Positions 1-8,025 of a DNA stretch of 64,000 nucleotides are shown here, piece after piece. This stretch comes from Arthrobacter zhaoxinii (GTDB taxonomy: Bacteria; Actinomycetota; Actinomycetes; Actinomycetales; Micrococcaceae), in NCBI RefSeq assembly GCF_025244925.1, contig NZ_CP104275.1, positions 3,224,001-3,288,000 of the forward strand. The letters are read 5' to 3'. The notes below the pieces were generated by a model. It saw only the letters and a list, made by a program, of their open reading frames with translations, did no database searches and was not told where the DNA came from. The first letter of the stretch is position 1. Each line of letters begins with the position of its first letter. The position numbers and the translations under genes are program-made.

Positions 1-501
1 GTCGCCGATGTGTACGAGCCCGACCGGCGCCATATACATGGTGGCGCCGCAGTTAACGATGTTGCCCACGCCGGCCTCGCGCGGGTCCGCATGGCCGTAG
101 TGCAGCTTCGCGACGATCCATTTCTCCGCCAGGAAAACGCGCTGCAGGATCAGTGCGGAGTCTTCGAGTTCGGGGACCCAGCGGCGTTCGCCGATCATCA
201 GCGGCACCAGATCGCCGGCGACGTCGTAGGCGTCGAGGTGGCGGCGCCGCTTGGCGTACACCTCCACGAGGGCATGGGTCATGAGGGTGTCATCCGTGAT
301 GTGCCCGTCGCCCTTGTGGTACGGCGCGATGGGCCGTGCGGTTTTCCAGTCGGCGAGGAAGGGGCCCACGATTCCCTCGACCCGGCCGCCGTGGCGCTCC
401 TCGATCTGCTCAGGAGTCCAGCCCTCCGTCGCACCGCCCAGGGCATCTCCGACGGCAGCGCCTGCAAGCACCCCGGCCACCCGGTCCCGCAACAGGTTCA
501 T
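1..501 (-). CDS. ADP-ribosylglycohydrolase family protein, 3' truncated by window edge
   Basis: The first 167 codons of a DraG/ARH-type all-alpha hydrolase are present; the gene runs off the left edge, and the family is usually about 300 residues or more. The N terminus carries the family turn GDALG (residues 18-22), and TDDT lies at residues 69-72 where the family binds magnesium. The ATG is the complement of 499-501. It is the last visible gene of the leftward sugar-ABC operon, 69 bp after the binding-protein stop and separated from it by a strong hairpin. The family cleaves N-glycosidic bonds to ADP-ribose or related ribosides. In this context I infer a role on an imported glycoside or nucleoside-like compound; the substrate cannot be read from sequence. 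Confidence 0.85.
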   Translation of the reverse strand, partial: MNLLRDRVAGVLAGAAVGDALGGATEGWTPEQIEERHGGRVEGIVGPFLADWKTARPIAPYHKGDGHITDDTLMTHALVEVYAKRRRHLDAYDVAGDLVPLMIGERRWVPELEDSALILQRVFLAEKWIVAKLHYGHADPREAGVGNIVNCGATMYMAPVGLVHIGD

Positions 502-536
502 TCCCACTCCTCGGTTGCCTCTGAGAGTGCCGACGG

Positions 537-567
537 TTCGGGGGCGGACCGTCGGCCCGCCCCCGAA
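537..567 (-). terminator. Intercistronic GC-rich hairpin
   Basis: An 11-bp perfect inverted repeat (TTCGGGGGCGG and its complement, 9-nt loop) lies between the binding-protein stop and the ADP-ribosylglycohydrolase start. On the transcribed strand no T-tract follows, so it is more likely an mRNA-stabilising or attenuating stem than a full terminator. Such stems commonly follow binding-protein genes of ABC operons and give them higher expression than the downstream genes; that role here is inference. Confidence 0.5.
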
Positions 568-570
568 ACA

Positions 571-1866
571 TCAGCCCGCGATATCCGTCCAGCCGTCGGA
601 GAGCTGGGCCGACAGCTCCTCGCTGGTGATTTGATCGGCCAGGTACTGCTGGTACGCGGGGGTCGCGATGGTGTCCTTCCACTCCGTGTACTTCTCCACC
701 TTGAGGAACGGCGGTCCCTCGAGTCCTTCGCCGGAGGCCAGCACCTGGGTCCAGGCCGGGTCATCCGCGGCCAGGGTCTCCACCTCGGTGCGGGCCGAGC
801 CGGACGAGGGGATCAGCGCGTCGGCGTAGGCGATGGAGGCGAGGTTCTCACCGTTCATAAAGAAGTTGAGGAACTCTGCCGATTCCTCCACATACTCGGA
901 ATCGACGTTCACCGAATAAGTCTGCGGATTGGCCGCCTGAATGGCACCGGCTGAGCCCTCCAGCGGCGGCAGCGCCACCCAGTTGAAGCCCTCGGGGGCA
1001 TCGGCGGCGATGTTCGCGGCCTGGAAGGAACCCTGCACGGTCATGGCCACCTTGCCGCCGTAGAACGATGCCAGCACGTCCGAGCCGGACTGCGTCAGCG
1101 ACGTGGGCTCAATCGACTTGTCCGTGTAGGCCATCTCGTGGATGAGTTCCGGCACGGCAAGCTCACCGTCGCCGACCTCGATCGATGCCTCGGCGCCTTC
1201 GCCGTCGAAGAACCCGCCGTCGAAGCCGAGCGAGAGGCTCATCATCGCCGCCGTCGGCGACGCGAGACCCCAGCCCAGGCCGTAGTTCCCGCCCGTGGTT
1301 GTTGCCCGGGCTATCTCCTGCAGCTCCTCCCACGTCATCGTCTCGCCGCTGGGCACCTCCACCCCGGCGGCCTCAAGGAGGTCGGCATTGGCGAAGACCA
1401 TGTAGGACTGCAGCGTCGACGGGTACGCGATGATTTCCCCGTCCTGGGTGACGGAATCCCAGACGCCCTCTGAAATGTCCGACTTCAGGTCGGCGTCGAT
1501 ATGGTCCGTCAGATCGGCGAGGTAGCCGTCGGACGCGAAGGAGACGATGGAGCTGGCCTCGTAGTGGATGATGTCCGGTGCGGTTCCGCCGGCGAACTGG
1601 GTGATGAGCTTGTCGAACGTCCCGTCCCATCCAGCCTGGACGATCTCGACCTGGACGTCCTCGTTTTCCGCATTCCAGGTGTCGACGATCGTCTTCACGG
1701 CTTCCTGGGTCGCGGGCTGGTCGGACAGCGACTGGAACTGGAGGGTGACGGCGCCGTCACCCTCGCTGTCCGAGCCGTTGCTGGCGCTGCCCTGCTGGCA
1801 ACCGGTCAGCGCAAGGGCGACCGCGCCCGCAAACGCGACGGCGCCGATGCCTCGGATTCTCTTCAT
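571..1866 (-). CDS. Sugar ABC transporter substrate-binding lipoprotein
   Basis: This is a 431-aa extracellular solute-binding protein of the MalE/UgpB type (family 1). It has a lipoprotein signal: positively charged MKRIR, a hydrophobic stretch, and lipobox LTGC with the lipidated cysteine at residue 23. The mature protein would capture a carbohydrate outside the membrane and deliver it to the two permeases encoded just upstream in the same operon. The 46-bp gap from the upstream permease contains no promoter I can identify, so co-transcription is likely. No ATP-binding subunit is encoded here; like many actinobacterial sugar importers it probably uses a shared MsiK-type ATPase elsewhere. 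The substrate is unknown. Confidence 0.93.
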   Translation of the reverse strand: MKRIRGIGAVAFAGAVALALTGCQQGSASNGSDSEGDGAVTLQFQSLSDQPATQEAVKTIVDTWNAENEDVQVEIVQAGWDGTFDKLITQFAGGTAPDIIHYEASSIVSFASDGYLADLTDHIDADLKSDISEGVWDSVTQDGEIIAYPSTLQSYMVFANADLLEAAGVEVPSGETMTWEELQEIARATTTGGNYGLGWGLASPTAAMMSLSLGFDGGFFDGEGAEASIEVGDGELAVPELIHEMAYTDKSIEPTSLTQSGSDVLASFYGGKVAMTVQGSFQAANIAADAPEGFNWVALPPLEGSAGAIQAANPQTYSVNVDSEYVEESAEFLNFFMNGENLASIAYADALIPSSGSARTEVETLAADDPAWTQVLASGEGLEGPPFLKVEKYTEWKDTIATPAYQQYLADQITSEELSAQLSDGWTDIAG

Positions 1867-1912
1867 GATGCTCGCTTTCTCAGTGGTGAAGCGTTGAGTG
1901 GTTAGTGCAGGG

Positions 1913-2752
1913 TCAGCCTTTGACTGCGCCGGCGAGCATTCCGCCGGTAAGTTTTTTCTGCAGGAGGGTGAAGATGATGAGCGACGGAATCGTCGCCAGG
2001 ATCGCTCCTGCCGCCAGCGGGCCGAGCTGCATCTGCCCTTCCGCGCCCAGGAACGAGCGCAGCGCGATCGGAAGCGTGTAGAACTCGGGGCTCTGCAGCA
2101 GGACGAGGGCGAGGAAGAATTCGTTCCATGCCGAGACGAAGGTGAACATGGCCGTCGCGACGAGTCCCGGTGCGAGCAGCGGAAGGATGATCGTCCGCAG
2201 GATCGTCATGCGCGACGCTCCGTCCATCTCTCCGGCCTCCTCGAGTTCGGTCGGTATCGCGGCAACGTAGCCCTGCAGCATCCACAGGGTGAAGGGCAGG
2301 GTGAAGGTGACGTACACCAGGATCAGGCCGAACAGAGTGTCATTGAGCTGGATCGAGCGCAGCACCAGGAACAGCGGGATGATGATGAGGATCGACGGAA
2401 AGACCTGGCTGGTCAGGATCCAGACCGTGCCGGCGGCGCGCAGCCGCCCCTTGAGGCGGGCGAGGGCGTAGGCCATCGGCATCGACAGCAGCACGGTAAT
2501 GACCATCGTCGCGACTGAGACCAGGAGCGAGTTGCCGGCGGCGGGCAGGAGGTTCTGCCGTTCCAGCGCGGAACGGTAGTTGCTGAAATCCCATTCGGCG
2601 GGCAGAAGGTTGACGGCCAGGGAGTTCAGCTCTCCGGAGGATTTGAAGGACGCGGACAGCAGCCACAGCAGCGGGAACCCCAGGAAGAAGAGGAACCCGG
2701 CGAGGGCGACGTACATCAGCGCCGTCGCGTACCAGGGGCGTCTGGTGGTCAT
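1913..2752 (-). CDS. Carbohydrate ABC transporter permease, MalG type
   Basis: A 279-aa inner-membrane permease of the MalG/UgpE family with six predicted hydrophobic segments. The cytoplasmic EAA loop, which docks to the ATPase, is visible as ELEEAGEMDGASR followed by a Leu-Pro-Leu-Leu turn about 100 residues from the C terminus. Its ATG overlaps the stop of the preceding permease gene by 4 bp (ATGA), indicating translational coupling. It would form the translocation channel with the product of 2749-3699. Confidence 0.94.
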   Translation of the reverse strand: MTTRRPWYATALMYVALAGFLFFLGFPLLWLLSASFKSSGELNSLAVNLLPAEWDFSNYRSALERQNLLPAAGNSLLVSVATMVITVLLSMPMAYALARLKGRLRAAGTVWILTSQVFPSILIIIPLFLVLRSIQLNDTLFGLILVYVTFTLPFTLWMLQGYVAAIPTELEEAGEMDGASRMTILRTIILPLLAPGLVATAMFTFVSAWNEFFLALVLLQSPEFYTLPIALRSFLGAEGQMQLGPLAAGAILATIPSLIIFTLLQKKLTGGMLAGAVKG

Positions 2753-3699
2753 GAACGTGCTCCCTTGGTCTGGCGGAACTGGTTGACGAGGTACAGCGAC
2801 AGGATCAGCAGGATCGCGATCACGAGCACGTCGCCCATCGCCGACGCGTAGCCGATTTCACGGTTGCGGAAGGCTTCGAGGTAGGTGAACAGCGGCGGAA
2901 TCATGGTGCGGCCGCCGGGGCCGCCTTCGGTCAGGACATAGATCAGGCCGAAGGAATTGAACTGCCAGATGAAGTCCAGGGCGGTCACGGCAAGGATGAT
3001 GGGGCGAAGGCCCGGGAGAGTGATGTGCCAGAACCGGCGGAACGCTCCGGCGCCGTCGACCGCCGCGGCCTCATGCTGCTCGGTGGAAATGGACTGCATG
3101 CCCGCCAGCAGCAGCACGGTGGTCTGCGGGATGCCCGCCCAGACGCCCACCACGATGACGGCGGGCAGCGCGGTGGAGAAGTCCCCGAGCCAGTTGACCC
3201 CGGGAATGCCCACCGCTTCGAGCGCACCGTTGAGGGGCCCCGAGTTGGGGTTGTAGATCATCCGCCACACGATGGCGATGACCACCGGCGGCATCGCCCA
3301 GGGGATCAGTGCCAGGACCCGGGTGAGGCCCTTCAGACGGAGATCGCTGTTGAGCAGCAGCGCCAGTCCCATCGCACAGACGAGCGTGAGGAGCGCGACC
3401 GCCCCGGCCCACACGACGCCGATGCCGAACGAGCCCCAGAAACGGTTGTCGCCGAAGAGCTCGATGAAGTTCCCGAAGCCGATGAAGTTGATCTCGGCGT
3501 TCCGGCCCAGCGTGGCATCGGTGAAGCCCAAGGCCACGCCGCTCACGAGCGGAATGACGGAGAAGATGATGATGGGAAGCAGTGCGGGAATCACCAGGAC
3601 GATGGCTTCGCGCCGCTGCGCGCGGGCGCGGTGACCGACCCGCTTCACGGCGCGCGGCGTCTCCTCCGCCTCGCGCCTGGTTTTCGTGGCGGTGCTCAT
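2749..3699 (-). CDS. Carbohydrate ABC transporter permease, MalF/UgpA type
   Basis: A 316-aa inner-membrane permease with a basic cytoplasmic N terminus, six hydrophobic segments and an EAA loop seen as EQHEAAAVDGAGAFRRF followed by ITLPGLRP. It pairs with the MalG-type subunit downstream. Its start overlaps the stop of the LacI regulator gene by 4 bp (ATGA), and its own stop overlaps the next start in the same way, so regulator and both permeases form one translationally coupled unit. Confidence 0.94.
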   Translation of the reverse strand: MSTATKTRREAEETPRAVKRVGHRARAQRREAIVLVIPALLPIIIFSVIPLVSGVALGFTDATLGRNAEINFIGFGNFIELFGDNRFWGSFGIGVVWAGAVALLTLVCAMGLALLLNSDLRLKGLTRVLALIPWAMPPVVIAIVWRMIYNPNSGPLNGALEAVGIPGVNWLGDFSTALPAVIVVGVWAGIPQTTVLLLAGMQSISTEQHEAAAVDGAGAFRRFWHITLPGLRPIILAVTALDFIWQFNSFGLIYVLTEGGPGGRTMIPPLFTYLEAFRNREIGYASAMGDVLVIAILLILSLYLVNQFRQTKGARS

Positions 3700-4757
3700 C
3701 GGGCTGGCCTCTCGTTGTTGAGGTCGGGTGCTTCGGAATCGGGTGTTCCGGCCGGGTTCGGGCTGCGCGCATGGGATGACCCGCGGACCACCAGCGCGGG
3801 GGCGACGGCGACCGTGTGGGCCGGGCGTTCCGGTTCCGCGATGCGGGCGAGCAGCAGCTCCGCCGCAACCCGACCGCGCTCTTCGGCACCGAGGTCGACG
3901 CTCGTGAGGCCCGGGCGGATGACGCCCGCCAGTTCCGTGTTGTCGACGCCGGTGACGGTGATGTCTCCGGGGACGGCCAGGCCCAGGTCTTCCGCGGCCC
4001 GGATGGCGCCGATGCCGATCAGGTCATTCGCCGCAACGATGGCGTCGGGGCGGTGGTCGTCATGCAGGGCGCGGCGTGCGGCGGCGTACCCGGCCGTGAT
4101 CGTGAAGTCGTCGGCGTCGACGCTGCGCGCCGAGATGGCCGGGTGCGCCACCACCGCCGCAGCGAATCCGTCGCGGCGGAAGGCGCCCGGGGTGGTGTCG
4201 CTGGGCCCGTTCACGAAGGCGATGTCGCCCCGTCCCTCCGCGACGAGATGTTCCACCACAAGCCGCATGGCCGTGAAGGAGTCCGCGGGCACGGTGTCGA
4301 GGCTGGCGTCGTCGGGCAACCGTCCGAGAACGACCACCGGCACCGGTGCCTTGGCGAGTACCGCGAGGAGTTCATCCGTGACGCGGAGCGGCGAGAGGAT
4401 CATGCCGTCGACATATCCGCGGCCGAGATCGCGCACCACGTCGACGGATGAGGAAGACGTGCCCGTGGACGACATCACCAGCCGGTAGCCGGACGCCGAG
4501 ACGACGCGTTCGATCGCGGTCATCATCTCGATGTAGACCGGGTTGCCGATGTCGGCGACGGCATAGGCGAGCTGGTTCGTGCGGCCCCGCTTCAGCGACT
4601 GCGCCGTCGCGTCCGCCACATAACCGAGTTCCTCAGCGGCGTGCTGCACCTTCGCCACGGTCTTGGCGCTCGCGGCCTGTCCGTTGAGCGCCCGTGAAGC
4701 GGACGCCACGGAAACGCCGGCATGCGCGGCGACCTGTGTGATGGTGACCCGGACCAA
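3696..4757 (-). CDS. LacI-family transcriptional regulator of the sugar ABC operon
   Basis: A LacI/PurR regulator: N-terminal helix-turn-helix VTITQVAAHAGVSVASASR, the hinge region, then a periplasmic-binding-like effector domain. I chose the TTG start (complement of 4755-4757) because it gives a 353-aa protein starting just before the HTH and has AAAGGGGAG upstream. A longer frame from 4808 would put an operator-like palindrome inside the coding region. The gene is first in the operon, so it is likely autoregulated with the transporter and released by the imported sugar or a derivative. Repressor rather than activator function is inferred from the family. Confidence 0.9.
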   Translation of the reverse strand: MVRVTITQVAAHAGVSVASASRALNGQAASAKTVAKVQHAAEELGYVADATAQSLKRGRTNQLAYAVADIGNPVYIEMMTAIERVVSASGYRLVMSSTGTSSSSVDVVRDLGRGYVDGMILSPLRVTDELLAVLAKAPVPVVVLGRLPDDASLDTVPADSFTAMRLVVEHLVAEGRGDIAFVNGPSDTTPGAFRRDGFAAAVVAHPAISARSVDADDFTITAGYAAARRALHDDHRPDAIVAANDLIGIGAIRAAEDLGLAVPGDITVTGVDNTELAGVIRPGLTSVDLGAEERGRVAAELLLARIAEPERPAHTVAVAPALVVRGSSHARSPNPAGTPDSEAPDLNNERPAR

Positions 4758-4774
4758 CGCTCCCCTTTGAGTGT

Positions 4775-4788
4775 TGTAAACGTTTCCA
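4775..4788. promoter_or_regulatory. LacI-family operator-like palindrome
   Basis: TGTAAACGTTTCCA is a near-palindrome centred on CG, matching the AAACGTTT core that LacI-family regulators recognise. It sits 18 bp upstream of the proposed TTG start of the LacI gene, where binding would block the only promoter of the operon. One pair (T/C) flanking the core is mismatched. Confidence 0.7.
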
Positions 4789-4833
4789 GCTGTGAGCCAG
4801 ACCACCATGCCACCGGGTTTACGGCGGTGTCAA

Positions 4834-5148
4834 CTAGTGCAGGGTTTTCAGTCCGACCACGCCGCCGACAATCATGGCCAGGAACAGGATCTTCAGCAGG
4901 GATACGGATTCCGCGCCGGTGGCCATGCCGTAGACCACGGTGAGGGTGGCGCCGATGCCCACCCAGACCGCATACGAGGTACCGAGCGGCAGTTCCCGCA
5001 TGGCGTAGGCGAGCCCGGCCATGCTGGCAATGAGGGCGGTGACGAAGATGGCCGACGGCCAGAACCGGCTGAATCCCTGCGACCTGTCCAGAGCCGTGGC
5101 CCAGACCGCTTCCAGAACGCCGGACAACACCAGAACAATCCATGACAT
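4834..5148 (-). CDS. sugE: SMR-family guanidinium exporter, SugE/Gdx type
   Basis: A 104-aa four-helix small multidrug resistance protein. The N terminus MSWIVLVLSGVLEAVWA closely follows the SugE/Gdx signature, with the essential membrane Glu at residue 13 (LEAVWA), and TSYAVWVGIGA is the helix-3 packing motif. SugE/Gdx proteins are dual-topology dimers that exchange guanidinium for protons. The ATG at 5146-5148 has GGGAG upstream and was preferred to a longer frame from 5238 because that frame would run through the riboswitch. The riboswitch immediately upstream strongly supports guanidinium as substrate. It is apparently monocistronic. Confidence 0.94.
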   Translation of the reverse strand: MSWIVLVLSGVLEAVWATALDRSQGFSRFWPSAIFVTALIASMAGLAYAMRELPLGTSYAVWVGIGATLTVVYGMATGAESVSLLKILFLAMIVGGVVGLKTLH

Positions 5149-5161
5149 GACAATCTCCCAT

Positions 5162-5203
5162 GGGCCGTCTTGTCGCACACCGGGTACGGCACCCCTCGTC
5201 CGG
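5162..5203 (-). promoter_or_regulatory. Guanidine-III (ykkC-III) riboswitch
   Basis: Read on the minus strand, the segment carries the conserved blocks of the ykkC-III aptamer in order: CCGGACGAGG, then GCCGTACCCGGT, then GACAAGACGGC. The 3' block can pair with GCCGT to close the pseudoknot expected for the class. The aptamer ends just before the GGGAG ribosome-binding site and start of the SugE gene, so guanidinium binding probably controls access to that site. I recognised it from memory of the class consensus; a covariance-model search was not run. Confidence 0.9.
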
Positions 5204-5344
5204 GAGACCGTGTCGCGGCCTCCCCTCCACGGTCGCACGTCCGGTTTTCGGGGGCAACCTGGCTTCGCGGCGGGTGAAAACGCGGAGCGCGGGCTGAAGT
5301 AGACCTTGGCACCAAGACCGCTGGCCGTCCGCTAGCATGCCTCC

Positions 5345-5725
5345 ATGGTGAACATCGTCTGGTGGGAAGTTGAGACCGAAGCCCCCGAGAAGTTCATGTC
5401 GTTCCATTGCGATCTCCAAGGTTGGACGTTCGCCCCCGCATTCGAGGATTCAGAGCTCGACGCGAGCTACTGGATCATCAGAAGCGGCGAGTCGGGAATT
5501 GGCGGTCTTCAACGCGCAACCGAAGGAACAGCGCCTACGGCCGGAACCCGGGTCTATTTCGAAACTGATGACCTCGAAGGCTTCCTCTCACGAGTCCGAG
5601 AGCTCGGCGGCCAGGTCGAACGAAGCAGAACTGACCTCGGCGGCAATGACCGCTGGTTCGCAACGTTCCAAGATTCATGCGGGGTGTCCTTCGGCATATG
5701 GACTGATAGAGCCCCCAACGAGTAA
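5345..5725 (+). CDS. VOC (glyoxalase/bleomycin-resistance fold) family protein
   Basis: A 126-aa single vicinal-oxygen-chelate protein with the betaalpha-betabeta-beta pattern: NIVWWEVE at the start, WIIRSGESGIGGL in the first half, VYFETDDLEGFLSRV and the terminal DSCGVSFGIW in the second. Substrate and metal are not evident. No Shine-Dalgarno precedes the ATG; a TAGCAT box lies 6 bp upstream, consistent with a leaderless transcript. It is divergent from the riboswitch-sugE unit. Confidence 0.85.
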   Translation: MVNIVWWEVETEAPEKFMSFHCDLQGWTFAPAFEDSELDASYWIIRSGESGIGGLQRATEGTAPTAGTRVYFETDDLEGFLSRVRELGGQVERSRTDLGGNDRWFATFQDSCGVSFGIWTDRAPNE

Positions 5726-5743
5726 CAGCACCTCTCGCTGCGA

Positions 5744-5829
5744 CGAAAGTGCAGTAGTTACCGTTTCCGGAATCGAAAGTGCAGTAGTTACCGTTTTTCG
5801 GCTGAAAATCGGTAAGTTGTGCACTTTCG
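5744..5829. repeat. Two 23-bp direct repeats (30-bp period) plus an inverted third copy
   Basis: The 23-bp unit CGAAAGTGCAGTAGTTACCG (+TTT) occurs at 5744-5766 and 5774-5796. A degenerate inverted copy lies at 5811-5829, matching 16 of 19 bases. The second direct copy and the inverted copy can fold into a hairpin. The array fills the gap between the VOC stop and the acetyltransferase promoter. It could be a REP-like element or an operator array; nothing in the window decides. Confidence 0.85.
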
Positions 5830-5869
5830 ATGCAGCGCACCCTCCCCGGGGAGCCACTACAGTGACCCC

Positions 5870-6367
5870 ATGCCCGAACTGATCAGCCCCGACGCCGCCT
5901 GGCATCATGCCTGGCGCGAGGCACACCTCGAGTGGGGTCCGGGCCTCCACGAAGACGGCTTCGGGCTCCTGCCCGGCGACGACGTCGAAACTCCGGCCGG
6001 ATTCGATGCCTGGCTGCACCGGCTCGCCGCCGATACCCGGTGCACCTACCGGTGGATCACCGAGGACGGCCGGGTGCTGGGCGGGATCGCCCTGCGGCAC
6101 GAGGAGCATGAGGCCGTACCGCGTGCCGGGCGCCTGGGTTACGGAATTCGCCCCTCCGCCCGCCGCCGCGGAGTGGCGGCCTGGGCGGTGGAAGCCATGC
6201 TCGACGAGGCACGCAGGCTCGGGATGTCGCAGGTGCTGGCGGTCTCCGCGGCAGGCAACCGCGCCTCGGTCCGGACGCTTGAAGCGGTGGGCGGCGTGCT
6301 CCAGCAGGACGACGACGGCGGGCAGGTGCGCCGCTATGTGCTCGCCGCTGCCCCGGGCAGCGAATAA
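5870..6367 (+). CDS. GNAT-family N-acetyltransferase
   Basis: A 165-aa acetyltransferase. The acetyl-CoA pyrophosphate-binding motif appears as RPSARRRGVAAWAVEAML in the middle, followed by the conserved NRASVRTLEAVGG helix near the C terminus. I chose the ATG at 5870 because homology begins there and TACAGT lies 6 bp upstream with no Shine-Dalgarno, suggesting a leaderless start. An upstream in-frame ATG at 5819 would fall in the repeat array. The substrate is unknown. Confidence 0.88.
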   Translation: MPELISPDAAWHHAWREAHLEWGPGLHEDGFGLLPGDDVETPAGFDAWLHRLAADTRCTYRWITEDGRVLGGIALRHEEHEAVPRAGRLGYGIRPSARRRGVAAWAVEAMLDEARRLGMSQVLAVSAAGNRASVRTLEAVGGVLQQDDDGGQVRRYVLAAAPGSE

Positions 6368-6434
6368 CAGGGCCGGACCGGCAGGTTGGTGCAGACCGTC
6401 GACCAGCAGAGGTGAAAGTGCCAGAGTTTTAGCC

Positions 6435-6674
6435 ATGACCGATGAACAGTTTGAGCGCGATGACCTGGGCATTGCCGAGTGGTGGCCGATGCTCGCGTCC
6501 GAGTCCCGCGAGTGGCTGACCGCCAACAACGGTGACGCGGTGGAGGCGTGGGTGGTGGAGGACATCTCCCGCAGCCGCGGCATGGCTTCCGACGGCAGCG
6601 GCGCCTACTTCCTGCCGGACGCCGCCGTGGACTGGATCGAGGCTCGGGCAAACGGCGAAATGCCGGGGCTATGA
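6435..6674 (+). CDS. Small acidic hypothetical protein
   Basis: A 79-aa acidic, tryptophan-containing soluble protein (DLGIAEWWPMLASESREWL near the N terminus, AAVDWIEARANGE near the C terminus). I recognise no domain. It ends 7 bp before the start of the LssY-like gene, so the two probably share a transcript. The ribosome-binding site is weak. Confidence 0.6.
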   Translation: MTDEQFERDDLGIAEWWPMLASESREWLTANNGDAVEAWVVEDISRSRGMASDGSGAYFLPDAAVDWIEARANGEMPGL

Positions 6675-6681
6675 CGTCCGG

Positions 6682-8025
6682 ATGACCCAGCGGGGCACCG
6701 CAGCGGAGCCCGACGGCGGGCCGGCGGCAACCGCCGTCGACTGGGCTTTCTTCACGTTCAGCGGCATCGGTGCAGCCTGGTTCGCCGTGCTGCTGCTGGA
6801 GGAGAGCCTGCAGCAGCGGCATATCTGGTTCCTGGTAGTGTTCTGGGCCGCGCTGGCGTACCTGGTGCTGCCGCGCCTGGACCGGGTCTTGACGCAGATT
6901 TTCATTCCCAACTACTTCATGGGCCGCACCCGCACCAATGCGGGGCTGTTCGGCGACGCCGTCAACCTGGCCTTTCTGGGCAGTGAAGCGCAGCTGCGGG
7001 GCGCCTTGGAAAAGGCCGGCTGGCACCTCGCGGACCCGGTGACCCTGGCCAGCAGCTGGCGAATTGTCTCCTCCACCCTGCTGCACCGCAGCTACGATCA
7101 TGCCCCGGTCAGCCCCCTGCTCCTGTTCGACCGGCAGCAGGATTTTGCCTACGAGCAGGAAATGCACGGCAACCCGCGGCAGCGCCACCATGCCCGTTTC
7201 TGGCGCTGCCCCGAGGGCTGGATGCTCCCCGGCGGCATCGCCGCGGACTGGCTGGGTGCCGCGTCCTTTGACCGTGCCGTCGGTTTATCCCTGTTCACCC
7301 TGCAGGTCACACACCGGGTCGGCGAGAATATCGACGCCGAACGGGACTACCTGATCGACTCGATTCGGGATTCCTCTCCGGAGGTGTCCGTGGAAGTGAT
7401 CAAGAACTTCTCCACCGGCTACCACTCCCGCAACGGCGGCGGGGACTCGATTGTCACCGATGGGGACCTTCCGGTAGCCGACCTGGGCAACCTTCCGGAG
7501 ACCGGCCCGGCCGTCCCCGCGGGCGCCGCGGCCGCCCGCCGGGAACGGCCGCCGGCACCCGTCATCTTCGGCACGGTCCTTGTATTGCTGCGCGGATTTG
7601 CTGCCCTGGCGGTGGCGGCACCCTTCCTCGTGCACGTGACCGATGTTTCCCTGGTGATTAACCTGCTGGGCACACAGAGCCGCGGCCTTGCCGAGCTGGG
7701 CAGCGCCTACGCTCCCACCAGCGTTTCTCTCACCGTGTTCGCCGGGGTGGAAACCGTGCTGGCCGTGCTCATTCTGCGGGGCAGCAACTTCGCCCGGGTT
7801 ACGGCAATGTCGCTGAGTTCCATCGCTATTGCCGTGCAGATAGCAGCCGTGTCCGCCGGGCCCGACGCCGCACTGCGGACCAACCTGTTCGGCTACGCCT
7901 TCGACGTCCTGCTGATCCTCGCCCTGTCGAGTGACGGGGCGAGGATCTACGCGCGCTCCCGCCCCCGCCGTCGTCGTCCGCCGGACCCCGCCCCGAGCGC
8001 GGGTGCCGCCGGTCCGCCCCGCTAG
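6682..8025 (+). CDS. Membrane protein with LssY C-terminal domain
   Basis: A 447-aa protein with two N-terminal transmembrane segments, a soluble central part resembling the LssY C-terminal domain (residues about 100-260: SEAQLRGALEKAGWHLADP, LLHRSYDHAPVSPLLLF, RQRHHARFWR), and four more hydrophobic segments near the C terminus before an Arg/Pro-rich tail. LssY_C proteins are often found near PAP2 phosphatases in envelope lipid metabolism, but the biochemical role is undefined. Its stop overlaps the convergent AraC regulator gene by 4 bp. Confidence 0.8.
   Translation: MTQRGTAAEPDGGPAATAVDWAFFTFSGIGAAWFAVLLLEESLQQRHIWFLVVFWAALAYLVLPRLDRVLTQIFIPNYFMGRTRTNAGLFGDAVNLAFLGSEAQLRGALEKAGWHLADPVTLASSWRIVSSTLLHRSYDHAPVSPLLLFDRQQDFAYEQEMHGNPRQRHHARFWRCPEGWMLPGGIAADWLGAASFDRAVGLSLFTLQVTHRVGENIDAERDYLIDSIRDSSPEVSVEVIKNFSTGYHSRNGGGDSIVTDGDLPVADLGNLPETGPAVPAGAAAARRERPPAPVIFGTVLVLLRGFAALAVAAPFLVHVTDVSLVINLLGTQSRGLAELGSAYAPTSVSLTVFAGVETVLAVLILRGSNFARVTAMSLSSIAIAVQIAAVSAGPDAALRTNLFGYAFDVLLILALSSDGARIYARSRPRRRRPPDPAPSAGAAGPPR

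Noticed and set aside
5535..5840. Minus-strand frame with repeated NGNYCTF peptide
   Set aside because: The peptide repeat is a translation of the 30-bp-period DNA repeat and continues into antisense of the VOC gene; no start signal.
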